Assembly (NCBI GenBank): GCA_016873215.1
Contig: VGXU01000015.1
Span: 1 to 48,824, forward strand
Direction of reading: 5' to 3'
Origin: Planctomycetota bacterium
GTDB taxonomy: Bacteria > Planctomycetota > Phycisphaerae > Sedimentisphaerales > Anaerohalosphaeraceae
DNA length: 48,824 nucleotides
The translations under genes were made by a program, and so were the position numbers. This document shows, piece after piece, positions 33,266-41,261 of this stretch (position 1 is its first letter; the number at the start of each line of letters is the position of its first letter). The notes under the pieces are model-generated. The model searched no databases, was not told the origin of the DNA, and saw only the letters and a program-made list of their open reading frames with translations.

Positions 33266-34048
33266 ATGCCAGTGGTTATTGAACTTGAAAATGTTTCTTT
33301 CGTTCGTCAGGGGCATAAGATTTTATCCGGCGTTCACTGGTGGATCGAAACAGGCCAGCACTGGGCGCTGATGGGTGCTAATGGTTCCGGCAAGACAACA
33401 CTGCTCAAAATCATCACCGGCTATGAATGGCCGACATCGGGACAGGTGAAAGTCTTAGGCAAACAATTCGGTGAAACGAATATTCCTGAGCTGCGAAAAC
33501 ATATCGGCTGGGTCAGCACCGCCATCGAACAAAAACTGCCGATACAGGACTGTGCGATTGACGTGGTTGCCTCCGGCCTTGAAGCGTCGCTGGGATTGTT
33601 CCGCGACTTTACGCCTGAAGAGTACGCCCGTGCCGAAGAATCGTTGAAGATAATGAAGGCCGAAGCAGTGGCACTGCAGTCTTTTAATACGCTTTCACAG
33701 GGCGAACAACAAAGAGTCTTAATCGCACGGGCGCTGGTCAATCGCCCCAAACTCCTGATTCTTGACGAACCCTGTGCAGGTCTTGACCCGGCGGCAAGAA
33801 TGCGGTTTCTGCGGGATTTGGAACGTCTGGCCGCGATGCCCGATGCCCCGGCGATTATTTTTGTCACCCATCATCTCGAGGAGATCGGCGGATGGATGAA
33901 TCAGGCGCTGCTGCTCAAAGACGGTAAAGTGATTGCTGTCGGCAGTCCTAAGACGGTTTTTACCTCTGAAAATATGACGAATTTATTTGATTCCCTCTGT
34001 CGGGCGAAGTGTGACCCCGACGGATGGCGCTTGGTTATGGATAAATAA
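33266..34048 (+). CDS. ABC transporter ATP-binding protein without a nearby permease
   Basis: 260 residues with all ATPase motifs: Walker A MGANGSGKTT (about 36-45), the Q-loop region GWVSTAIEQKL, signature LSQGEQQRV, Walker B LLILDEPCAGLD and the switch IFVTHHLEEI. The style (HWALMGANGSGKTTLL, and LSQGEQQR in place of LSGGQ) resembles the ModF/YlmA group of stand-alone ATPases. No membrane partner is in the window. It follows purC by 7 bases and precedes an MFS transporter by 25, so it is probably in the same transcript. Confidence 0.8.
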   Translation: MPVVIELENVSFVRQGHKILSGVHWWIETGQHWALMGANGSGKTTLLKIITGYEWPTSGQVKVLGKQFGETNIPELRKHIGWVSTAIEQKLPIQDCAIDVVASGLEASLGLFRDFTPEEYARAEESLKIMKAEAVALQSFNTLSQGEQQRVLIARALVNRPKLLILDEPCAGLDPAARMRFLRDLERLAAMPDAPAIIFVTHHLEEIGGWMNQALLLKDGKVIAVGSPKTVFTSENMTNLFDSLCRAKCDPDGWRLVMDK

Positions 34049-34073
34049 TTTTTTCAACACAGGATGATTTACT

Positions 34074-35267
34074 TTGAAGATTGCGATTACGGACTCTAAT
34101 TCACATATTTCCCGGCAATGGGCCATCCTGCTGGCACTGACGGCGGGTCATTTTGTCGTGGACTGCTTTCCCGGCACCATGCACACGCTCTTACCCGAAG
34201 TACAGAAAGATTTTCATTTTAATTTATCCTCTGGCGCCTCGCTGCTGGTGTATTTTCTCATGGCTGCAAACGGCATTCAGGTCGTAATGGGCCATCTGCG
34301 CGCCGACAAGACCCGGCCTTTGTTTCTGTATCTGGGACTTGCGTGTTCACTTTTTCTTGGCGGCCTGATTCTTCTGCCCCGAACACAAAGCTCTTTCTGG
34401 CCACTCGTGGTGATGCTGTTTGTCTGCGGCCTCGGCGTCGGGATGACACATCCGGAATTTCTGCGGTCGGTGCATACGCTCGATAAAATTTCCTCGGCCG
34501 TCAGCACCTCGGTTTTTATGGCCGGGGGTGTCATAGGCTTTGCTTTTGGCGGCTGGGCGGCGACGGCACTGGTGCAGCGGTGGGGCTTTTCGATGCTGTG
34601 GTGTTTCTGTGCGACATCAATTATAACCGGCTTGGTTCTGCTGTTCTTGCGGGTTCGATTATCTCAGGAAAGTCTGGAGCCTGATGCGGTGCCGATTTCG
34701 TCGGCTCAGGCGGTTCCGTTCTGGCCGTTGTATATCACGACGGTTGTCGCCGGCAGTGCATCATCCGTACTGATATGGGCCATACCGCAGGCCATTGACA
34801 AGGCCGGGTTTGAATTGACCTTCGGCGGATTTTCGGTAATGCTGTTCAGTCTGGCCGGCGGCTTTGGTGGGATGCTCATCTCCCGCTATGCGGCATGTCA
34901 TGGCGAATTAAAACTGTGTACATGGATGCTGGCCGCGGGCGTCCCCTTCGGATTGCTGTACCCCGGCCTGATCACCCATCGCGGCTCGGTGGCGCTGATT
35001 GCCATTGCGGGCTTGCTTTGCTATGGCGCATACCCTTTAATGGTCAGTATGGCCCGCCAGTCCCGCGGCGGCAACCTCGGCGGGCGTATGGGACTGATTG
35101 TTGGCGGAACGTGGCTGATTGCCGGCTTTATGCCGCGCCTGCTGGCGCCGGTAGCGCAGAAGACAAGCCTGAATTTTGTCTTATTTCTGGCACCCCTGGG
35201 CTATCTCATTGCCGCCGGGATGTGCTGGTATCTGCGGGCGAATATGAAACGGACGAATAACCAATGA
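34074..35267 (+). CDS. MFS transporter, fosmidomycin-resistance (Fsr) like
   Basis: 397 residues with about 12 membrane segments. The opening LLALTAGHFVVDCFPGTMHTLLP resembles Fsr-type efflux proteins, which begin with a similar GH..D...G pattern. Other visible points are VCGLGVGMTHPEFLRSVH in the N-half and GGRMGLIVGGTWLIAGFMPRL near the end. The substrate is unknown; fosmidomycin is only the name of the family. The start is a TTG at 34074 with AGGATG about 7 bases before it. The stop overlaps the start of the next gene by four bases. Confidence 0.78.
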   Translation: MKIAITDSNSHISRQWAILLALTAGHFVVDCFPGTMHTLLPEVQKDFHFNLSSGASLLVYFLMAANGIQVVMGHLRADKTRPLFLYLGLACSLFLGGLILLPRTQSSFWPLVVMLFVCGLGVGMTHPEFLRSVHTLDKISSAVSTSVFMAGGVIGFAFGGWAATALVQRWGFSMLWCFCATSIITGLVLLFLRVRLSQESLEPDAVPISSAQAVPFWPLYITTVVAGSASSVLIWAIPQAIDKAGFELTFGGFSVMLFSLAGGFGGMLISRYAACHGELKLCTWMLAAGVPFGLLYPGLITHRGSVALIAIAGLLCYGAYPLMVSMARQSRGGNLGGRMGLIVGGTWLIAGFMPRLLAPVAQKTSLNFVLFLAPLGYLIAAGMCWYLRANMKRTNNQ

Positions 35268-36034
35268 TGCGATATGATTTTCATATTCATACGGAATACT
35301 GTGGTCACGCGCCGGGAATGACCGTCGAGGTTATTTGCCGTCGTGCCGAAGAACTGAATCTCGAGACAATTGCAATTACCGACCATATTTACGATAATGC
35401 GTCCGCCGGCATCGTCGAAAAAATCCGGCAGGACTTGAAAAAAGCACCGCCGAAACTGCCGGTTGTCATCGGCGCCGAAGTGGATGTCGATTCCGATTTT
35501 ACCGACGGACGACTGGCGGCGAATATCCTGAAAAGCGTGGATTATCTGATTGCCGGCTTTCATTATGTGCCCACCGTTGGCAATTACCCGTGGAAGCCGG
35601 AACATAACAGTCTCGACGAGCCGACCTTTATGCGGTATTGGGAAAGCACGCTGCTGGGCATCGTTTCCAATCCGCGAATTCACACATTGGCGCACCCCGG
35701 CAGGCTGTTGGCTGCCGCGGTTGGGCCTAAAGTCAACTGGTCCAGGGCGTTGAAAGTCTTCAAAAAAGCTGCGAAATTGTCGGCGAAAAATCGTATCGCA
35801 TGGGAATTGAACGAATTGACCGGAAGACGTTTGCCGCCGGAGTTTGCGGAAAAATGGCATGAAATTTACGCTGTTGCCCTTGATGCCGGCGTCAAATTGA
35901 TTTTCGGCTCCGATTCCCACGACCCCGAATCCATCGGCGAAGCCGAATTTATCGAAACGCTGCTGGCAAAACTTCCGCCGGGCAGTCTTTCCACGCCGAG
36001 GGAGATTCTCGAATGGAAAAAACAAATCCAGTGA
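35264..36034 (+). CDS. PHP-domain phosphoesterase
   Basis: 256 residues of the polymerase-and-histidinol-phosphatase fold, a trinuclear metal hydrolase. Metal-binding motifs are DFHIHTEYCGHA (residues 5-16), ITDHIYDN, IGAEVDVD, HYVPTVG, HPGRLL, and GSDSHDPESIG near the C-terminus. Histidinol phosphatase (HisK type) and other phosphatases share this pattern, so the substrate is open. The ATG overlaps the MFS stop (ATGA), and its end overlaps the next gene by 22 bases, so these genes are tightly coupled. Confidence 0.85.
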   Translation: MMRYDFHIHTEYCGHAPGMTVEVICRRAEELNLETIAITDHIYDNASAGIVEKIRQDLKKAPPKLPVVIGAEVDVDSDFTDGRLAANILKSVDYLIAGFHYVPTVGNYPWKPEHNSLDEPTFMRYWESTLLGIVSNPRIHTLAHPGRLLAAAVGPKVNWSRALKVFKKAAKLSAKNRIAWELNELTGRRLPPEFAEKWHEIYAVALDAGVKLIFGSDSHDPESIGEAEFIETLLAKLPPGSLSTPREILEWKKQIQ

Positions 36035-36534
36035 ACAATGTAATCTTAATTGGTATGCCCGGCGCAGGCAAAAGCACCGTCGGAGTCCTCCTGGCCAAGG
36101 CGATGGGGCGGTATTTTCTCGATACTGACGTGCTTATTCAGGCGGCTACCAACGCCGGCCTATGCGAACTCATCGACCGTCACGGCCTCGATGGGTTCTG
36201 TGAGATTGAACGACAATACGTCGAATGCCTTGACATCACCAACTCCGTCATCGCCACCGGCGGCAGCGTTGTCTATTACGATTCCGCAATGAAACATCTC
36301 AAACAAACCGGCCAGGTCATTTATCTCGAACTGCCGCTGGAGATTTTACAGCAGCGGCTGGACGATGTCGCCGGCAGGGGAGTCGTCATCGAGCCGGGAC
36401 AGACGCTCGAAAGCCTCTATGAAAGACGAAAGCCGCTTTACGAAAAATACGCCGATATCACGATTCACACTGCGGGCCTCAATCACGAACAGGTTGTGGG
36501 AAAAATCCTTCAGAAAATGATTTCGCTCTTATAA
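36013..36534 (+). CDS. Shikimate-kinase-like protein with an altered substrate site
   Basis: 173 residues, the usual length for AroK. Walker A is GMPGAGKST (14-22), FLDTDVLI carries the conserved Asp, and LYERRKPLYEKYAD is the lid/Arg region. Two features are unusual. The shikimate-binding Arg in the FR.xE motif is Cys (GFCEIERQ, C63), and the GGG loop is shortened to ATGGSVVYY. The fold is clear, but shikimate may not be the substrate. It overlaps the PHP gene by 22 bases. I leave the symbol empty for that reason. Confidence 0.75.
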   Translation: MEKTNPVNNVILIGMPGAGKSTVGVLLAKAMGRYFLDTDVLIQAATNAGLCELIDRHGLDGFCEIERQYVECLDITNSVIATGGSVVYYDSAMKHLKQTGQVIYLELPLEILQQRLDDVAGRGVVIEPGQTLESLYERRKPLYEKYADITIHTAGLNHEQVVGKILQKMISLL

Positions 36535-36554
36535 TTTGCAGGATTTAGAGTCTA

Positions 36555-36709
36555 TCCGAATAACTTTTTCTCGATGAGGTCGAGCGAAAAGCACGAGGCC
36601 AAGGCGGCAGGGGCAAAATCTCCGTAGGCGTAGCGGAATACTACGTCGAGGACGATTTTGGCCCGACAACGCCGGCATCGGGCTTTGCAGCCGACCTCAA
36701 TTATTCCGG
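36555..36709. repeat. 155-bp imperfect inverted-repeat element between convergent genes
   Basis: Two 59-base arms (36575-36633 and 36641-36699) flank a 7-base loop and align without gaps, with about two thirds Watson-Crick matches plus G-U pairs. TGAGGTCG at the base and CGTAG at the tip are exact, and CAAAATC matches in the middle. Outside the arms CCGAATAA (36556-36563) faces TTATTCCGG (36701-36709), with an 11-base bulge on the left. The right end includes the coaD stop codon. It could be a miniature mobile element, a bidirectional terminator or a structured RNA. Confidence 0.7.
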
Positions 36710-37222
36710 CAGGTCGTTTTCGGCCTTGGGAGGACTTTGGGTTAGTTTTTGACGCAATTGCTGGTAAACCGACTGAGGGAGTAGTTTCGAGACGTCGCCG
36801 CCCAGCATGGCGATTTGCCGGACAATCGTCGAACTGACGTAACCGAATTCTTCGCTGGTCATTATAAAAACCGTCTCAATCCCCGCCACCGTCCGGTTGG
36901 TCATCGCCAATTGAAACTCATACTGTACGTCCGAGAGGTTTCGCAGGCCCCGCAGCATCACGTCCGCTTTTTTCCGGGCCGCGAATTCCACCGTCAGGCA
37001 GTCAAAACTTTCAACACTGACCCGCGGCATATCCGCCACCAGCCGGCGAATCATCTCCACCCGCTCCTCCCGGCTGAACAATTCCTCCTTGCCTGGATTC
37101 TGTCCGACGGCGATAATCAGCCTGTCAAACATCTTGTTGCCCCGGCGGATAACGTCCAGATGTCCCCTGGTAATCGGGTCAAACGACCCCGGATAAATAG
37201 CCGTGACCGGGTTGTGTTCCAT
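36701..37222 (-). CDS. coaD: Phosphopantetheine adenylyltransferase
   Basis: The fourth step of CoA synthesis: 4'-phosphopantetheine plus ATP gives dephospho-CoA. The 173 residues start AIYPGSFDPITRGHLDVIRR (the HxGH nucleotidyl-transferase motif), followed by LIIAVGQNPGKEELF, ADVMLRGLRNLSDVQYEFQ, and the ISSTxVR-type motif YVSSTIVRQIAMLGG. The ATG at 37222 is chosen because AAGGA lies upstream and the protein then matches normal CoaD; an earlier frame start at 37258 adds 12 residues without support. It supplies CoA, the donor for AcpS encoded at 24.6 kb. Confidence 0.94.
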   Translation of the reverse strand: MEHNPVTAIYPGSFDPITRGHLDVIRRGNKMFDRLIIAVGQNPGKEELFSREERVEMIRRLVADMPRVSVESFDCLTVEFAARKKADVMLRGLRNLSDVQYEFQLAMTNRTVAGIETVFIMTSEEFGYVSSTIVRQIAMLGGDVSKLLPQSVYQQLRQKLTQSPPKAENDLPE

Positions 37223-37254
37223 GGCCGAATCCTTCTTATTTTGTTCTAAATGAC

Positions 37255-37983
37255 TCAAACGCGGGAAGACTCCGTCGTTTTCTTGGGGCTTTGCAGGGAT
37301 TCAAGAAGCAGCTCTTCAAGGTCGCGAGCGCTGTGTTCCACCTGAAGCTGGTTCATAAAGTACTCCGCAGCGCTGAAACGCTGTTCGGCCAGCTTGCGGG
37401 TTGAGTCAAAACGGAAACTTTCCTTCAGACGGGCCTGCCAATAACGATAGTCAATTTTCCGCTTCCAACTGTCCAGAACATCCGCAACGCCCTTGCCGTG
37501 GATGACATATTTGCGAAACTCATGGAACAGACCGACAGCCCCCATATCTTCCAGATTTCGCGCGTCGGATAAAATCATCGCCTCAATCATCTCAGTAAAG
37601 CGATTCGCTGACTCCATAATTATCTTGCCTATTTTCTCGATTTTGGGCCCCGTAATGGCCCCGCTGAGACGGTCGGTGACAATTTGGGTGGAAAAATCTC
37701 GCAGGTCGGTCTGGCTGACATCCGAAAGGACTAATCGGCTGGAGGTGTCTTCGGCATCCGCCCATCGCGCGAAACCCGCATCGGCGAAATACGTCGCGAC
37801 AATCAGGCAAAACCGGTCTGTCGGGGTGTTTCGCCCGGCCAGCTCAGGTGTCCGGCAAATATGTTCGACATTACGGAGAATCCGCAAGGTGCGGTCCCAC
37901 AACCAGTTATCATTCACCCCGGCCAGGGTCGGGACTTTCATTACTTCTTCGGCGATCTGGCGTATGACATCCATCTCTGACAT
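37255..37983 (-). CDS. Degenerate HD-fold protein
   Basis: 242 helical residues that follow the layout of the YedJ/YpgQ-type HD phosphohydrolases. NWLWDRTLRILRNVEHIC is in the place of the first His motif, IVATYFADAGFARWAD in the place of LLHDIG, and MILSDARNLEDMGAVGLF in the place of the DADRLDAIGA motif. The His ligands of the HD pair are missing, so catalysis is doubtful. The ATG at 37983 has GAGGAG 7 bases upstream. It is read before coaD with a 32-base gap and probably shares its transcript. Confidence 0.65.
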   Translation of the reverse strand: MSEMDVIRQIAEEVMKVPTLAGVNDNWLWDRTLRILRNVEHICRTPELAGRNTPTDRFCLIVATYFADAGFARWADAEDTSSRLVLSDVSQTDLRDFSTQIVTDRLSGAITGPKIEKIGKIIMESANRFTEMIEAMILSDARNLEDMGAVGLFHEFRKYVIHGKGVADVLDSWKRKIDYRYWQARLKESFRFDSTRKLAEQRFSAAEYFMNQLQVEHSARDLEELLLESLQSPKKTTESSRV

Positions 37984-38009
37984 AACGCATCTCCTCAATG
38001 AACTCCATC

Positions 38010-38038
38010 CTTATCGCATATCCGGCTCTGGCCGTCAA
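38010..38038 (-). promoter_or_regulatory. Promoter of the HD-like/coaD transcript
   Basis: On the minus strand TTGACG (38038-38033) and GATAAG (38015-38010) are separated by 17 bases. The start codon follows at 37983. Confidence 0.45.
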
Positions 38039-38191
38039 GTCTTTTGTCAGGTAAATCGTTTTATCAGACGGTAAAGAACGCCAAAGAGACCTCTTCAGGA
38101 GACGGATTTTGCGAAAAGGCAAAGCAAATGAAAAAGTTGCTCAAAAAGTCGTTTAAATCACTACAGGCGGCAAAAAATATGGTAAATTTTA

Positions 38192-38220
38192 TTGCAAAGG
38201 GCGAAAAAAAACGGTAAAAT
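38192..38220 (+). promoter_or_regulatory. Promoter of the amidase-like gene
   Basis: TTGCAA (38192-38197) and TAAAAT (38215-38220) with a 17-base spacer, in an A-rich tract 50 bases before the ATG at 38269. Confidence 0.55.
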
Positions 38221-38268
38221 TGTAGAGTAATTGTTTTTCCTTCGCCGATGTAGCAGGATGCCGATTCT

Positions 38269-38832
38269 ATGGATGGAACACGGAAGAAGGGATTATCGCA
38301 GGTTGACGAATTTATGAAGGCGAATCAAACACGTACAGTAAGAGTTTTGGTGACATTGACGGCGTCGATGACCATCGGCGGTTTTGTCTTAATGGCGATC
38401 GATGACCACGGACCCGCACGGGGGGCCTATAGTCTGGCCAGCTATCTTCGGCTGGACCCCATTCAAAAAGTCACGATGGATTCCATTTCCGCCCGGAAAA
38501 GCACATGGAACAGCATCGAAGTCTATTACAGTCATACCGGTCAGGGCGACCTGAAACAAATGTTCAGCCAGGGCAGGACGGGCTTCCATTTCCTCGTCTG
38601 CAACGGCAAAGGCGCCGAGGATGGACAGATTGATTATACGTCCAGTTGGTCTGGACAGGAATATGTCGCCGCCTCCGATGGAACGATTCGGATTTGTGTC
38701 ATTGCCGACCGCAACAGTAACCCCGCCACGGGAAGTCAGCTCAAACGCACCTCGGCGCTGGTCGATTCGCTCAGCCGCGGCTTCAATATCGCCGCTGACA
38801 AAATTCGCTATCCCGCCGACTGGCAGTTGTAA
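38269..38832 (+). CDS. Membrane-anchored amidase_2/PGRP-like protein lacking zinc ligands
   Basis: 187 residues: a basic N-terminus, one membrane segment (about 24-42), then a domain that follows the N-acetylmuramoyl-L-alanine amidase (PGRP) pattern. WNSIEVYYSHTGQGD replaces the normal IVIHHTA block. GFHFLVCNGKGAEDGQI matches yHFvIgnGkg..DGqi, and IRICVIAD matches the siGIcliGd block. The zinc His residues are replaced (YY for HH) and the distal H/C ligands are not visible, so it may bind peptidoglycan or a peptide without cutting it. It is followed by its own terminator. Confidence 0.65.
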   Translation: MDGTRKKGLSQVDEFMKANQTRTVRVLVTLTASMTIGGFVLMAIDDHGPARGAYSLASYLRLDPIQKVTMDSISARKSTWNSIEVYYSHTGQGDLKQMFSQGRTGFHFLVCNGKGAEDGQIDYTSSWSGQEYVAASDGTIRICVIADRNSNPATGSQLKRTSALVDSLSRGFNIAADKIRYPADWQL

Positions 38833-38852
38833 GCGAATAGAAACCGAAAAAC

Positions 38853-38886
38853 AAAAGCCGTGAGCTAATCCCTCACGGCTTTTTTT
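38853..38886 (+). terminator. Intrinsic terminator after the amidase-like gene
   Basis: AAAGCCGTGAG and CTCACGGCTTT form a perfect 11-bp stem with a 7-base loop and a T-run. It can also serve the convergent protease gene on the other strand because an A-run precedes it. Confidence 0.9.
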
Positions 38887-38917
38887 ATTGGTTTTGCAAC
38901 TTGGATTGTTCCGTAAA

Positions 38918-41098
38918 CTATGCTCCTTCAAGCCAATAGGAAACGAATTCTTCCAGGTCGAGCAAATCGGATTGCCCGGACCAGTCGATATCGGCCCCGT
39001 CGCACCAGTCGTTTGTTACATCGCAGCCGCTCTGCCACCACGGACCCAACACGGCAAAGTCCGCCATATTGACAAACCCATCGCCGGTCAAGTCCGCCGT
39101 TTTCGACGCAATCGTCAAACGAATGTTGGGGACGTTGGTGGTGCGATAGGGAGTCGGTGTTCTGCTTGCCCAGGTTAAGGGGTCGCCGTAACCGCTGTTT
39201 GTCCGGTAGTAGATGGACCGATAAGTTCCCAGTGAGGTATATCGACAGGTGCCGTCCGATGTAGAAGAACTGTTGTTAAACGATATATCCACCATCAGAT
39301 TTTGTGTGCCGTTATATTCGAACGGCGTGGAAAATATAAACTCCACCCATCCTGTGGTTGTGATGGATTGATTCGCTTGATATACGATTGTCCAGCCGGT
39401 CGATTCCCAGTTCGGCGAACTGCCGTAAACGCTCAGGTCGGTGTGTTTCATCCGGATGGTAAAATTATTCATCGCCTGGCCGGGGACTGTCCCGACATTC
39501 AGCGCAAGCGAATACAAAGTACAGGCGCCGCCGATTTCACTGGCCGGATAAATCGTCTGAGTTCTCACATCATGGTAAGAAGTACGCAGGGGGTAATAAT
39601 CTGTTGACGTTCCGGTGCCGATGGTGATTTCCGGCAATGACGTATAGACAGCGGCGATTTCCATTGTCTGGTCTTTGGTGATGGAAACGGCGGTATTGGC
39701 CGGTGTCGCCCAGCCAAAGGCTTTCTTAAATTCAACCGTATAACTGCCCGCCTGAATACCGGTTTCCGTGTCGCCGCTGTTAAACCACGTCGTTGTCCCC
39801 ATTCTCCGCCATTTCGCGCCGGAATCTATTGCTCCCTGCGGGCTAAGCGTAATGTGCAGCGAGCCGCGTGATATCGGGGTAATATTAAAAACCGCCCCGT
39901 GTGTCGTCCACGTGTACCCGCCGTAGCTGACGCTGCTGAGGCTGTACCATAAGGTGCCGGAGCCGGACCAGCCAAGATTGAGATGCATCTCGTTACCGTT
40001 GCGATAGCCGTCGCAGACGACGGCATGACCATTGCCGCCGTTGGCTTCCCACATCGCGTAGAACACAGGCCGGCCTGCGTCAATATCCGTCGCAATCTTG
40101 CTATACCAGGCCGACTCAGTATAGCCGCTTTTGGACACATAATCATTACATGTATAATCAAAATAGTTCCTCAGTGCGTCGGGTACATCGTCTGGGTAAG
40201 CTCCTGTGCCGTTGTACTCAAAATCGGAATACGTGGCGACGGCGCAATGGTATATCAACTGTCCAACCGCCTGTTTTTGTGCCGTGGTGCTCGAACTGGA
40301 TATGGAAACCGGCATATTGGCCCAGTCGTAATTCCCCATCCCGGCGTCGCTGATGGAATATGTTCCCGTGCATGAGCCGGCGCCGTCGTAATAACTGTGA
40401 TCCGCCGTCACCGCCACCGGCCAATAGTGATACCGCAGAATCTGGGCCATCGCAGTCGCGCCGCAGCCGGCCCAGGCTCGCCCGTCCGGCCCGCCGCTGG
40501 CGGCGGGGCAGTAGTAATTGTAGGGGTTGCCTTGATTCCAGGATGTCGTCAAAAGAACGGTGTCGGGGCTGGCCAACTGGACTGTGTTGGGTTCTGTTCC
40601 AAGCAGGGAATCCCATTGGCGATGAAATTCCGTCTCCTGCCCCGACATCAGCGACAGCCACGCCAAATCTTCACGCAGCTCCGTTTCGATAACGGCTCGG
40701 AAGCCCAGCGGTAGTTGTTCAAACGAACTGTCTTCACTGTAAAGCTTGACCGGCGGGGCGTGGTCGTCGGCCGACATTAAAATATAGCCCTGCGGTTCCA
40801 ACTGAACCAAATAACCGATTGTGGCGTCATCTTTTTGCAGTGGGGCGACGTCTCGGACTTGTTTTTTTGATTTCGCGGCAGCCGGTGCGTTCGTCTTGGA
40901 AAGCCTGGCGAAGTGATTGCGATGCGACAGAAATTGTTTACCCGCCTTGCCCGCATGTTCCGGACTGACAGGCGCAGCCCAGGCCGGCACACCGAGTATC
41001 AGCAAAAATAATATCGCGGAAAAATGAAATTTAGTCTTTCTGCCGGCCGGGATACCCCCTGCATAGGATCTTTTGAAAAATTGAATGAATTTATTCAT
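38918..41098 (-). CDS. Secreted C10-family cysteine protease with C-terminal dockerin-like domain
   Basis: 726 residues. A signal peptide (hydrophobic about 27-42, ending AWA) precedes a pro-region of the streptopain inhibitor kind. The C10 (SpeB) catalytic domain has Cys 212 in AWAGCGATAMAQILRYHYWP and His 358 in GGNGHAVVCDGY. A short beta domain (GSLHITLSPQGAIDSGAKWR) and a carbohydrate-binding-like sandwich follow. The last 60 residues are a dockerin-like pair of calcium loops, DLTGDGFVNMADFAVLGPWW and DIDWSGQSDLLDLEEFVSYW, typical of Phycisphaerae. GGGGAG is 5 bases before the ATG. The protein probably acts outside the cell. Confidence 0.88.
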   Translation of the reverse strand: MNKFIQFFKRSYAGGIPAGRKTKFHFSAILFLLILGVPAWAAPVSPEHAGKAGKQFLSHRNHFARLSKTNAPAAAKSKKQVRDVAPLQKDDATIGYLVQLEPQGYILMSADDHAPPVKLYSEDSSFEQLPLGFRAVIETELREDLAWLSLMSGQETEFHRQWDSLLGTEPNTVQLASPDTVLLTTSWNQGNPYNYYCPAASGGPDGRAWAGCGATAMAQILRYHYWPVAVTADHSYYDGAGSCTGTYSISDAGMGNYDWANMPVSISSSSTTAQKQAVGQLIYHCAVATYSDFEYNGTGAYPDDVPDALRNYFDYTCNDYVSKSGYTESAWYSKIATDIDAGRPVFYAMWEANGGNGHAVVCDGYRNGNEMHLNLGWSGSGTLWYSLSSVSYGGYTWTTHGAVFNITPISRGSLHITLSPQGAIDSGAKWRRMGTTTWFNSGDTETGIQAGSYTVEFKKAFGWATPANTAVSITKDQTMEIAAVYTSLPEITIGTGTSTDYYPLRTSYHDVRTQTIYPASEIGGACTLYSLALNVGTVPGQAMNNFTIRMKHTDLSVYGSSPNWESTGWTIVYQANQSITTTGWVEFIFSTPFEYNGTQNLMVDISFNNSSSTSDGTCRYTSLGTYRSIYYRTNSGYGDPLTWASRTPTPYRTTNVPNIRLTIASKTADLTGDGFVNMADFAVLGPWWQSGCDVTNDWCDGADIDWSGQSDLLDLEEFVSYWLEGA

Positions 41099-41159
41099 CC
41101 ACTCCCCAGAAATTACACGGTTTTTTCCTACCCTGCTGCCATATTTTTAATATTTAATC

Positions 41160-41188
41160 ATTCTACAAAAACAGGCCTCGGAAGTCAA
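41160..41188 (-). promoter_or_regulatory. Promoter of the C10 protease gene
   Basis: On the minus strand TTGACT (41188-41183) and TAGAAT (41165-41160) are 17 bases apart; each differs from consensus by one base. The start codon is at 41098. Confidence 0.7.
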
Positions 41189-41204
41189 CTTTTTAGGGAA
41201 AAAT

Positions 41205-41239
41205 AAAAAAGGCCGGCGGGTTCGTTTCCGTCGGCCTTT
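41205..41239 (-). terminator. Intrinsic terminator of pckG
   Basis: Arms AAAGGCCGGCGG (41208-41219) and CCGTCGGCCTTT (41228-41239) pair with one G-U pair. Read on the minus strand the hairpin is followed by a T-run. It ends 22 bases after the pckG stop. Confidence 0.85.
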
Positions 41240-41261
41240 ATAATACTGGTATTTCTGGGTC

